Assembly (NCBI GenBank): GCA_023091735.1
Contig: JALKBU010000005.1
Location: 1-64,000 of the forward strand
Direction: 5' to 3'
DNA: 64,000 nt
DNA from: Trichomonas tenax
Lineage: Eukaryota; Parabasalia; Trichomonadida; Trichomonadidae
Both the position numbers and the translations under genes were made by a program. The notes under the pieces are model-generated. The model was not told the origin of the DNA. It did not search any database and worked only from the letters and a program-made list of their open reading frames with translations. Shown in pieces: positions 29,419-37,984 of the stretch. Every line of letters begins with the position of its first letter. The first letter of the stretch is position 1.

Positions 29419-29794
29419 ATGAAACCAATTTTAAAAATAATTGAAAAAGTTGAAGATGGAGCTGAACATGATAAAGAAGAATCAAAACTCAAAATAATAA
29501 AACCAATTACTGAGTCAATAACATTTGAAACTGTTGATGAATTTAATGAGTACTATGCGAGTCATAAGAAGATATTCGAAGAAAACACTACCTGCAAATT
29601 AAATAAAATGTTTAAAATTGAGGACAAAGTCCGAGACCCAGAGGGCCATGGCTTCAAAATTACAAAAATAAAGGGGATATACAATATTCAGATCTTGTTC
29701 AGATAAGCGATGTCGAAGTTGTAGAAAATGTTACGCTCAATTTACCAATCAGGGATGGAATTAGGATTCTAAAAGCGAAAAATGAAAGCACATA
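29419..29794 (+). pseudogene. Small ORF of the virus-like island, frameshifted at its end
   Basis: The first frame has 95 codons (to 29706). It begins MKPILKIIEKVEDGAEHDKE and is acidic, with a segment FETVDEFNEYYASHKKIFEE. Near 29640-29700 the reading shifts and a coding-like continuation runs in another frame to a stop near 29794. I do not recognise the family. Its context suggests that it belonged to the same mobile element as the two small amphipathic ORFs. Confidence 0.4.
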
Positions 29795-29796
29795 AG

Positions 29797-30845
29797 GACA
29801 TTCTATATCTTATGCAAGTGTGATAAGAGAACACGTACTGTCTCATCACTTTCTGGACTGCCAGATATCGAAATAGGGCGTTTTTGTTAGCGGGAAAGGA
29901 TATAAACCTCTGGCTCACTTCCAGGCCGCACTTGAGTTTATTGTACCGAAAGAGCATTCTCCGGAAATGCATAATATCGTGGTTTGTGAATTTTCTTATC
30001 ACACTCAATTTGGGCATTTTTTGCAGGATATGCTTTGCCCTGTTCTTTCAATTCCATCAAAAATAGTCAATCAGGCCGAGATTTATATTCCGTTCAATCT
30101 TAATGTGTCTAAAAATTACTTTTCATTTTTAGGCATTAACTCTTCAAAGGTACATTAGTTGAAAAATCAATGGGTGAGTCCACGTCATTTGTATATTTCT
30201 GTTGCTGAGTTCCCGTGTAATGCCTTTCAAATGACATGGGGACACCTTCATGACCTTATTTACACAAAATATGGACTTGAAAAAATCAAACCTGTAAATC
30301 ACATTCTCTGGAATAAAAGACCGAAAGAATAGAGCTATATTGAAAATAGCGAAGAAATTCAGCAACTTGCAAAACTGAGATATCCTAAATATAACTGGTA
30401 TATCGTTCCGTTCGAAACAGCATTCAATCTCACAAAACTTTCAAAAGAATTTGCAACAGCAAAAATTGTGTTATCATCAAGTGGTTCATTTTCTTTTAAT
30501 ATGGTTTTCCTTCAAAAAGGTTCTGGAATGCTAGTTTTTGAAAATTGGTACTGCGATCATCCAGTGATGTTATATGCTTATTCTCTTGACATTTGGCTTA
30601 TTTATTGGGCTGTTTCTAATTTTAGAATCAGCGATCAAGGAGGTAAAGTGAATATTAATGAATTAGAGCCTTTTTTGGATGATATTATATATGGTGTTTA
30701 TAACGAAAAGTGGCCTGATGATTACATTAAAAGGCACAACATTTGGCTAAATTCCACAAAAGAGTTCGATAGATGGAAACATCAATTTGTCAATAGAACG
30801 CACTATCAAGTTATTTATAAATCTTTTGGTATCAATCGAATATAG
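29797..30845 (+). pseudogene. GT61/DUF563-like glycosyltransferase pseudogene
   Basis: One forward frame continues over about 350 codons but is cut by three in-frame TAG stops, at 29874, 30156 and 30330. The translation has the order of GT61/DUF563 enzymes: a TQFGHFLQDMLCPVLSIP block (the family's GHxxxDxLP region), a middle basic region, then KEFATAKIVLSSSGSFSFNM, which corresponds to the catalytic-domain block that normally holds a HGxxxxN motif. The His is lost here. The last 126 codons are open (30468-30845). Family members act in Golgi or ER glycan synthesis; this copy should be inactive. A related broken copy is at 7.9-9.1 kb. The family call is by eye. Confidence 0.5.
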
Positions 30846-31170
30846 TTTTTATGGGGAGGAAAAAAGTTAAAACAGTTTTCAATCTATACATTTCATTCTA
30901 TAAGGTCCTCATTTTGGTTACTTTCTGTCAACACTTATTGTTCGAAATTGCTCTTGAAATATAATATGCATACAATAAATCTAACATCTTGGTCATTAAA
31001 TATTCTTGTGTTTTTTGGACGTTTCAGAACTCTTCAAATAAGAAACCCTTTCTTGACTCTTTTTGAATAAGTTCATTTTTCTAGAGAATACTAAAGTCCC
31101 AGTTAAGATAAGATCATCATCGTACTCGATGAGGACGACTGGTTTGATGAGGTCAGCTGGCTTGTAATAA
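30846..31170. other. Intergenic region, no feature seen
   Basis: AT-rich sequence between the end of the glycosyltransferase pseudogene and the end of the phosphatase gene. Minus-strand frames here are short and featureless. Confidence 0.5.
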
Positions 31171-32103
31171 TTACAAGAAATACGGAGATATTGTAACGTC
31201 CATTGGCATCTTACGTTTATCCAATGGGCATGGATCAAAGAATATCAAGTTATATTCTTTCGCTTGTCCTGGTTCATATCTTAGTACTGTCGCTTTATTT
31301 CCAGATCGATACATATAATTAGGTGCGGACCACACAGTGATAAGTTTGTCATCAAAATACCACTGATATCCATTTGCAGCAAGTTGATGAGATCTTGTGA
31401 TCAAATCGATTTTGTTGTTATGACAAAATTCTTCTACCTGCCGTTCACCAAACAGATATCCAGCACCACGAGGACTCTCTTTCCAGCTGTTAACGTCAGT
31501 ATCTGGATCACTCCATAATAAATCGCACAAAGCGCCGCTGGAAGGAAGTTCATCTTGTCTGTCCATCAAATATGTACTCTGGTACATGATTACACTTGGA
31601 GACAAACCTCCATGAACGCTGAAAATTTTGTTATCAATAACTGCAGCAACGGGAAGGAGATCGAAAGCTTCGTTGCACAGTGACCATATTCCACTGTGAC
31701 CAAAGTTTGATAATGTTTCTTCGTAAAATCCGTATTTTTGATTCACTTGGCGACATTCGTGATTTCCTCTTAATAAAAAGAATTGCTTCGGGTATTTTAT
31801 CTTATGTGCTGCCAAATATACAAATGTTTCCATCGAAAAACGTCCTCTATCGACATAATCGCCCATAAACAACCATTTTGTTGAACTTACGCCTTTAGGA
31901 GTTGTTGATTCAAACAGCTGGAAAAGATCATATAGCTGGCCGTGAATATCTCCGCAAATAGTAATTGGCGAAGTAAGTTCTAATACATTTGCTTCTGTGA
32001 ACAAAATTTCTTCGAGCTTCGTAAGAAGGGCAATAGCTTCGTGTTCCTGAATGAGTTTTCCGTTTCGGATGTTTGAAATGATTGCATCTACATTCAAATC
32101 CAT
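31171..32103 (-). CDS. PP2A/PP4/PP6-type serine/threonine phosphatase catalytic subunit
   Basis: A 310-residue metallophosphatase that removes phosphate from Ser/Thr. The metal and catalytic motifs are all present: GDIHGQ, GDYVDRG, RGNHECRQ, the later HGGLSP and SHQL. The C-terminus ends SPYFL, the methylatable -YFL tail of the PP2A/4/6 group, not found in PP1 or PP2B. PP4 or PP6 seems nearer than PP2A: VAAVIDNKIFSVHGGLSP resembles those enzymes. The frame is open far upstream, but the long extension is hydrophobic and overlaps a divergent gene, so the ATG directly before the conserved fold is chosen. An initiator-like TGTCACTTTT lies 22 bases upstream. A SAPS-type PP6 regulatory subunit is encoded at 44.6-46.6 kb. 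Confidence 0.93.
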   Translation of the reverse strand: MDLNVDAIISNIRNGKLIQEHEAIALLTKLEEILFTEANVLELTSPITICGDIHGQLYDLFQLFESTTPKGVSSTKWLFMGDYVDRGRFSMETFVYLAAHKIKYPKQFFLLRGNHECRQVNQKYGFYEETLSNFGHSGIWSLCNEAFDLLPVAAVIDNKIFSVHGGLSPSVIMYQSTYLMDRQDELPSSGALCDLLWSDPDTDVNSWKESPRGAGYLFGERQVEEFCHNNKIDLITRSHQLAANGYQWYFDDKLITVWSAPNYMYRSGNKATVLRYEPGQAKEYNLIFFDPCPLDKRKMPMDVTISPYFL

Positions 32104-32116
32104 GATACAAAATGAA

Positions 32117-32584
32117 ATGAAAAGTGACATAATAATGCTTGAATTTGATGAAAAACAAAGTGAAAACAAGTTGATCGATAGTTTAAGACGTAAAACATCA
32201 AACAGAGAGATGAATTCTCTCCAAGATATCGAAAAATACATTGAAAATGATTCAAAAATGAAATCTTTTCCTGAAAAAGATACGAAAATAACGAAAATAA
32301 ATGAAGGAATCATAGAAATATACGCTGACATGCACGGGTTCACTGTTAATGGATCTATCCAGTACTTAAATAGATTATTTGAAACATTAACATTTTCAGA
32401 CAATGAAAAGACTATTAAATATTCTATTAACATTAACATAGGACAAGGATCTCACTCAGAGGATCATCACAAAATGAAAGATGTTATAGAGATTATAATT
32501 AACAAATATAATATTGATAGGTCGGCTGTATATTTCGATCGAGGACGCCAGATATTCAAAATCATACCAGTAACAAAGAAATAA
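32117..32584 (+). CDS. Smr-domain protein
   Basis: A 155-residue protein whose C-terminal 85 residues match the Smr domain: IYADMHGFTVNGSIQYLNRL (canonical LDLHG start), then INIGQGSHSEDH (canonical GxGxHS) and a final strand FKIIPV. Smr domains are nuclease-like folds found in MutS2 and in proteins acting on RNA or stalled ribosomes. The N-terminal 60 residues are charged and helical. The frame is open 22 codons upstream, but that part overlaps the phosphatase coding region; ATG at 32117 or 32135 is more likely. The start codons of this gene and the phosphatase are only 13 to 31 bases apart. Function here is unproven; nuclease activity is inferred from the fold. Confidence 0.75.
   Translation: MKSDIIMLEFDEKQSENKLIDSLRRKTSNREMNSLQDIEKYIENDSKMKSFPEKDTKITKINEGIIEIYADMHGFTVNGSIQYLNRLFETLTFSDNEKTIKYSININIGQGSHSEDHHKMKDVIEIIINKYNIDRSAVYFDRGRQIFKIIPVTKK
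32120..32127 (-). promoter_or_regulatory. Initiator-like TCACTTTT shared by divergent starts
   Basis: On the minus strand, TGTCACTTTTCATTTCA stands 22 bases before the phosphatase ATG. The same bases are within or next to the first codons of the rightward Smr gene, so the promoters overlap. Confidence 0.55.
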
Positions 32585-33220
32585 TTTGCGAAAAAAAATT
32601 TTAAATAAGTGAAATAGAATAACATGCATTAGAGAGACATTAACGCCCGATTGATACATGTATGTAAGCGTTTCCAAAAGTCAATTTATTATTCAAAAAA
32701 AAATTTAATTCAACAATTGAATATGACCACCAATGATATCAAGAAGATTACTAAAACTTCTTCCTAACCTTCAATAGAAGTTTCACAAATTGGATCTTTT
32801 TCATTTTAGAATATCAAGAAATATTTCCATCGAAACCCTGAAAATTGGAGGCTGAAACATTGTCAGTGCTGTAGTCAGTCCCTCGAGGTTCTGATTTACA
32901 TCTCAATATTTTGACACATAAACATCTTTTGTCATGTAAAAGTCAAAAGTCAAAAATAAATATAGCAAAAATAACCGAGCACGGCATTGCAGCGTCACTA
33001 CGCATGGACTGCCCATAATGCTATAACGGTAAATAAACAAGAATACCGCATTTTTCAGGCAAATCGCGCATAAATTGAGGTTACACCATAATGTCCCACA
33101 TGGACACTAGATATCCAATTTGCGTCTTGAGTATAAATTATCGGAACCAAATTTTCTTCAGATTTACGATTACAAATTTCAACGGTGAAAAATCTTTTTT
33201 GTGAGAATTTAGGCGGTTTT
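32585..33220. other. Intergenic region with two motif copies
   Basis: No gene is seen. TTTTGACACATAAAC (about 32909) and TTTTGTCATGTAAA (32927-32940) match the recurrent element and are about 300 bases upstream of the VHS gene. Confidence 0.5.
32909..32940. promoter_or_regulatory. Paired TTTGNCAYRTAAA motifs
   Basis: Two copies in tandem, TTTTGACACATAAA and TTTTGTCATGTAAA. They are farther from the nearest ATG than most other copies. Confidence 0.4.
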
Positions 33221-33233
33221 TCATTTTTATCTT
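33221..33233 (+). promoter_or_regulatory. Initiator-like TCATTTTTAT before VHS gene
   Basis: TTTTCATTTTTATCTT directly precedes the ATG, consistent with a trichomonad initiator and a leader of about ten bases. Confidence 0.55.
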
Positions 33234-34502
33234 ATGTCGCTCGCTTCACATGTTAGGAGTGCAATAGAGACAGGTCAGGACCAGATAGACTGGGGACGTG
33301 CCTTCGATATAATCGAGAATTTAAATCACTCTTCAAAACACGATAAAACAATTTTCGATACGATCAATCAAGTCGCAAGAAGCGGAAATCGCACAGTCAA
33401 GTTAAACGCTCTTAGCCTCGTTGATGGTTTCTTCAAGAACTGCAACAAGAGTGTTATTCAAAGATTAGTCACAAATCCAACTGTTCTCGGATTCGCTGAT
33501 GACTTCTTTACACGTGACCCATCATTTCATAAAGCAATTTGCGGCTTTTCCGCATCTTGGATGACAACAGCACAAAAGCATCGATGCCTTACACAGCAAT
33601 TCATCGATTGGCAGAGAAATGTCTGCTCGTACCAATACAAGTACGTCATGACAGATGCGATGGTTTGCAAATTCACCACAGAATTGTCTGGATGCCTTGA
33701 ACTTCTTATTATGTTTAACAACGCTATGCAGACAGCTATGAACAATCGCGCTACAGCTGATGATCCTTTACTCAACGAGTTGTTGCCAAACATTCACGAA
33801 ATTCACACAAGAGTTAAAGAATTAAAGCCAACAATCAACAACAAGTATCTTCTCGACGTCATTGCATATATCGAGCAGTACTGCGTTGCTTGCAAGGAGG
33901 CATTCAGCGATTTTTCAAAGGTCGGAACATGCAATCTTGAAGGACTTAAACAGCTCGCTGCACGTGGTATTCCACAGCAGGGTGGTGCTCCAGCCCCAGA
34001 CTCGACATCAGCTACAAAGCCAGCTCCGGCTCCTGCTCCAATTACACCACAGCAGCCAGATCTCATAGACTTTGGTTATCCACAAGCTCCTGCTCCTTCA
34101 CCAGCTTATCCAGCTCCATCAGCAAATCCACCTTCATATCCACCAACTAATAACAGTGCTCCATCATATCCAGACTTTGCTCCACCACCAGTTGCTGCTG
34201 TTCCTGCTCCAGCTCCAGAATATCAGCCACCACAGCCACAGTCAATCCCTCCTGCCACACCACCGTCTAGCCACGACTGGAAGCCAGCTCAACCAGAGCA
34301 GCCAGCTTCAACATTCGATTTCCAGCCACCACAGCAGCAGTATCAGCCACCGATGCAGGATTCTTATCAGCCACCAATGCAGCAGGGTTACGGCGTCCAG
34401 CAGAATCCACCATCATATCCACCACCACAGCAGGAAGAAGGTGGCGTTTCTAATGATGACTTTATGGACTTCTTACAGAATATCGCTACAAGACGTCTCT
34501 AA
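33234..34502 (+). CDS. VHS-domain protein with proline-rich tail
   Basis: A 422-residue protein. The first 140 residues form a VHS (or ENTH-like) superhelix: ARSAIETGQDQIDWGRAFDI, then VKLNALSLVDGFFKNCNKSV and a repeat pattern of short helices. VHS proteins such as TOM1, GGA, STAM and HRS sort ubiquitylated cargo at endosomes or the Golgi. Residues of about 150-245 are helical and may be GAT-like. The rest is Pro/Gln/Ala-rich with PSYPPP and QYQPP-type repeats, probably binding WW, SH3 or ESCRT partners, and ends with the short conserved-looking piece DDFMDFLQNIATRRL. No FYVE, UIM or clathrin box is evident. It is most like a trichomonad TOM1-type adaptor, as inference. Confidence 0.8.
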   Translation: MSLASHVRSAIETGQDQIDWGRAFDIIENLNHSSKHDKTIFDTINQVARSGNRTVKLNALSLVDGFFKNCNKSVIQRLVTNPTVLGFADDFFTRDPSFHKAICGFSASWMTTAQKHRCLTQQFIDWQRNVCSYQYKYVMTDAMVCKFTTELSGCLELLIMFNNAMQTAMNNRATADDPLLNELLPNIHEIHTRVKELKPTINNKYLLDVIAYIEQYCVACKEAFSDFSKVGTCNLEGLKQLAARGIPQQGGAPAPDSTSATKPAPAPAPITPQQPDLIDFGYPQAPAPSPAYPAPSANPPSYPPTNNSAPSYPDFAPPPVAAVPAPAPEYQPPQPQSIPPATPPSSHDWKPAQPEQPASTFDFQPPQQQYQPPMQDSYQPPMQQGYGVQQNPPSYPPPQQEEGGVSNDDFMDFLQNIATRRL

Positions 34503-34605
34503 TCTCAGATACTACTCTTGTTCATTGTTAATTTTTCTAAAATTTGATTTTATTAACATGCGTTATTAACAAATGGCTCTTTTTTCCTCAAAATCTGACC
34601 AAAAA

Positions 34606-34629
34606 TTTACATGTCAAATAGTCACTTTT
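34606..34629 (+). promoter_or_regulatory. TTTACATGTCAAAT followed by initiator TCACTTTT
   Basis: The recurrent motif and an initiator-like TCACTTTT are joined with only two bases between them, ending right before the ATG of the HEAT protein. This is the tightest example of the two elements together. Confidence 0.6.
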
Positions 34630-34631
34630 TA

Positions 34632-36833
34632 ATGGAATTAGACGATCTTCGGCATCTGACTGAGGAAGGAGAGCAAGGTGACCAGATCAGAGAAAGAATA
34701 TATTCATTGATTAGCCAGTCGCCTTCAGAGCTATTTCAGTTTCTATTTGAATTAATTTGCAGTTTTGGAAATACAGACTCATTAATATTAACAAATTCTA
34801 TCATTATATTACGATCATTGCTACCAAAGACTATTTCTTTTCCTTTTATTCCTGAAAGAGATCCTTTAATAAAACTTGGAAATGAAGAAATGATCCCAAA
34901 ATTTTTTGAATCGTTATTTAGTATAATAATATCGGAGCAAATAGACATATCCGTAAGAAAACAATCAGCGACAACATTTTCAATGTACTTTGCGTTCTTT
35001 GAAGCTTTCAAACAAGAAAACCCCTTCTGGAATCCATTATTCGATGCTCTTGAAAATTCAAAAAATTCTACAGCCTCAGAACTTGTATTGTCAATAATAA
35101 TTGATATTATTGAAGAACTTTCGGTTTCTAATGAAGTAATGCATAGACTATTCAACATAGCATTTGATTATTTTATCAATTCTCAAAGCATAACAATGAT
35201 AAAACAATCAGTTCATATATTAAGATCATTTGTTGCTAATTTCGAATCTTTTAATAGCGAAAATATTGGATTGATAATTCAAAGAATGTCGGAGTTAATA
35301 TCTGATAATGACTATCAAGAGGATTGCTGCGATTTTTGGAAAAAAATTTTGAATTCGCAACCCGAATTGTTTCCAGCAGAATTAATTTTGCCTTTGCTAC
35401 AATTAGTTGATTCATCTGAACATCAAACAAATATATTAGCTTTAATGTGCAATATAGTGATAAAATCTGGTGAAAATATTCAACAATTTATTCAAGATAA
35501 TATGGAGCATCTTTTAATGATGTTTATTCAAATGCTTGATAGCTTCACTGAAAGGGAATATATCGATGAAGATGAAAATACTGAGTTATATTTGATAAAG
35601 GTCATTTTAGAGATTCTCCTAACAACAGATGAATCTTACAGTGAGATGCTATTTGCAAATATTGATTCAGAATTAAATAGAAAGTCATTTATTTTGATGT
35701 ATGCTTTAGCTTCTGTTGAATCGGAAAATGGATCTCTTCTCGATGAAAGATATTCGGAAATATTGATGCAATCGATAGAAGTTGGGAATGCCGAGGTTGT
35801 TATTCTTGCTTTATCAATAATAAAGAAATCACCAGGATCCATAGTTTCTCCTAAAAATGAATTAATAACAAAGATTATTGAATTTATCCTGTGCGATCAT
35901 GAAAAATTATACGAAACAGCTAAAGAATGTCTAGTTGCTTTAATAAAGCACTATGGCCAGGAATTTGTACCTCAGCTTATTCAATGCTTCCTAGAGAACA
36001 TTGATCAAACTAACATTGTTCAGAGCTCGCATGGAATAGAAGTTATATCTTATGTTCTTCATTTATCTAATGAATTGCAAATTTTTAATAGTTTAAGTGA
36101 TATTTTCCCGCAAATTGTATCAAAATTCAATGGAACAGATTTGGGCAACGATATATTTGTTTCTATCTACTTGCTTTCTATAGAACTTATGATGAAACTT
36201 AGAAGCAATTTTGAGCATCTTGGTTTAATTGATCAGTTTTTTAAAGCCATGATAGAGTCCAATAACTCACCATATGGTATATATGGAATTCTAAATATTC
36301 TTCAGCTTACAGAATATTATTCTCGAGAGCAAGTAATTGAAATTGCCCAGACTTTGATTATAAAGTTTGACTCGCAAAATCTTCAAGACATCGAAAGTTT
36401 ATTATCATTATACGACAAAATTGTTGAGGTCTTGCAAGATGTTGAACTCGATAAGAAACTATTGGAAATATGCTTTAACCTTATCCACAATGATATGTTT
36501 GCAAAGCAAACATGTTACCTTGTATTCAAATTAATTCTAAATATAGTAGAACAAGAAAGAATTGATGCCGAATCAGTTAACAACGTTTGCCAATTAGTTT
36601 ACATTATTGCAGGTGAAATTATCACAATTTGGAACGACGATGACGAAGCAGCAGAGAGGCTTATATCGATTTTGTGTGATCTCACTGTTTATATTAGGAT
36701 GAAGCATAATATAGATATGAATTCAATTGCATCAATGATTTTTTCTCAAGCTACACAAATTAATGAATTAGATGAAGAATTATCACAGAAAATTTTAGTG
36801 TTTGGACGACTCTTTGATCTTGTTCATGAATAA
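34632..36833 (+). CDS. HEAT-repeat protein, importin-beta-like
   Basis: A 733-residue all-helical protein of hydrophobic helix pairs, best explained as HEAT repeats. It resembles importin-beta/karyopherin family proteins in length per repeat and in helices such as DISVRKQSATTFSMYFAFFE near the start. Such proteins carry cargo through nuclear pores with Ran-GTP; here cargo and directionality are unknown. There is no membrane segment or signal peptide. The frame has an ATG seven codons upstream, but this stretch contains the promoter motif and the initiator, so the second ATG is preferred. Another HEAT protein lies at 57.5-60.3 kb. Alternative: a non-transport HEAT scaffold. Confidence 0.65.
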   Translation: MELDDLRHLTEEGEQGDQIRERIYSLISQSPSELFQFLFELICSFGNTDSLILTNSIIILRSLLPKTISFPFIPERDPLIKLGNEEMIPKFFESLFSIIISEQIDISVRKQSATTFSMYFAFFEAFKQENPFWNPLFDALENSKNSTASELVLSIIIDIIEELSVSNEVMHRLFNIAFDYFINSQSITMIKQSVHILRSFVANFESFNSENIGLIIQRMSELISDNDYQEDCCDFWKKILNSQPELFPAELILPLLQLVDSSEHQTNILALMCNIVIKSGENIQQFIQDNMEHLLMMFIQMLDSFTEREYIDEDENTELYLIKVILEILLTTDESYSEMLFANIDSELNRKSFILMYALASVESENGSLLDERYSEILMQSIEVGNAEVVILALSIIKKSPGSIVSPKNELITKIIEFILCDHEKLYETAKECLVALIKHYGQEFVPQLIQCFLENIDQTNIVQSSHGIEVISYVLHLSNELQIFNSLSDIFPQIVSKFNGTDLGNDIFVSIYLLSIELMMKLRSNFEHLGLIDQFFKAMIESNNSPYGIYGILNILQLTEYYSREQVIEIAQTLIIKFDSQNLQDIESLLSLYDKIVEVLQDVELDKKLLEICFNLIHNDMFAKQTCYLVFKLILNIVEQERIDAESVNNVCQLVYIIAGEIITIWNDDDEAAERLISILCDLTVYIRMKHNIDMNSIASMIFSQATQINELDEELSQKILVFGRLFDLVHE

Positions 36834-37084
36834 AAATAGAGTGTTTGTTTTTCATTACAAATAGCTTACATGGACTGATTTCTTTTTTGGATGGACACCA
36901 TTTCCTATTGCACCAAAGAATCGCAGAATGCGATTGGACAACTTTATTTGATCAATGAAGCGAACAGTTGAAAAATAGGCCTTCTATGGGTATGGGAACC
37001 TATAGCTAAAATAATTCGAAAAATAAAAAGATTCCAATAAAACCGGTTTTTCGCAGTGAAAAATCGTTCTCACAAATATCAAAA

Positions 37085-37765
37085 ATGGCTCTGAAAGCGA
37101 AAGGAACGCAACAGAACGTCAATGACCTCGTCAACACCTACGAGAGCCGCTTCAGAGCGATAAAGGAGGACCTCAACAACATCAACGACCAGAGGAGGAG
37201 AAACGCGATTAAGGCTAATATGAAAAACTTAGAACAGCTCGCTGTCAGGATCGCACCACAAATTCCGAATGCTGCTCCAGAAATTCAGGAGAAGTACGAC
37301 AACTTGAGCAGCGAATACGCTGATATGAAGGGTGATATCGAAAAGAGGCTCGCACAAGCTGAAAGCGAACCTGCTGAGGAAGAAAAACCAGCCAGCAACC
37401 AGGCTCCTGATGATGCTGAGGCAAGACAAAGGCAGGAACAGCTCGATCGCGAAAGAGAAGAAGTCGAATATATCAATCGCGAGTCAGAACAAATTGTTCA
37501 AGATATGAAGGCCATCGACGATGCTGCAACAATTCTTAACGAGAAGATTCAAGAACAGCACGAGCAAATTATCCGAATCGACGATACAATCGAAGATGCT
37601 CATGAAGAGATGGTTGAAGGTAACAAGGACCTTGATCAGGCTCAAGAGCATCAAAAGAAATCAACAAAATGTCTTTTGTTCATTCTTGGTGCTGTTTTTA
37701 TCTTTATTGTCATCATTGTTATTACTCTTGGTGTTACCCTCTCAAAGAAGAACAAGAGAATCTAA
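37085..37765 (+). CDS. Qa-SNARE (syntaxin-like)
   Basis: A 226-residue tail-anchored membrane-fusion protein. The SNARE motif lies at about residues 120-190, with the zero-layer Gln in IQEQHEQIIRIDDTIEDAHE and the syntaxin-type end VEGNKDLDQAQEHQKK. One C-terminal transmembrane helix (CLLFILGAVFIFIVIIVITL) and a short basic tail (SKKNKRI) follow. The N-terminal 110 residues are helical but short for a full Habc domain. Such proteins pair with Qb, Qc and R-SNAREs to drive vesicle fusion; which membrane this one serves cannot be read from sequence. An initiator-like TCACAAAT lies about 13 bases upstream. Confidence 0.9.
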   Translation: MALKAKGTQQNVNDLVNTYESRFRAIKEDLNNINDQRRRNAIKANMKNLEQLAVRIAPQIPNAAPEIQEKYDNLSSEYADMKGDIEKRLAQAESEPAEEEKPASNQAPDDAEARQRQEQLDREREEVEYINRESEQIVQDMKAIDDAATILNEKIQEQHEQIIRIDDTIEDAHEEMVEGNKDLDQAQEHQKKSTKCLLFILGAVFIFIVIIVITLGVTLSKKNKRI

Positions 37766-37943
37766 ATGCTTATTGTTATTTTCTTTAATCGGTAAAATTA
37801 ATTTATTGATTTTGTTTTAATTCCTTTATCTGGCATTCTATGTGTGAAACAAGGAACACTATCTGTTTAGTCTTTGATATCTTCATCAGCAAAAGCTCAG
37901 AGAAACCATTTAATCATCAATAAAATTGACATATAGTGTAAAT

Positions 37944-37961
37944 TTTGTCATGACATGTAAC
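37944..37961. promoter_or_regulatory. TTTGTCATGACATGTAAC motif
   Basis: Two overlapping motif cores in one stretch, about 24 bases upstream of the ankyrin gene start. Confidence 0.45.
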
Positions 37962-37984
37962 ATCAAATTTAATATTTTTGATAA

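Noticed and set aside
32104..32439. N-terminal extension of the phosphatase frame
   Set aside because: It is hydrophobic, lies antisense to the Smr gene, and precedes a clear initiator and family start.
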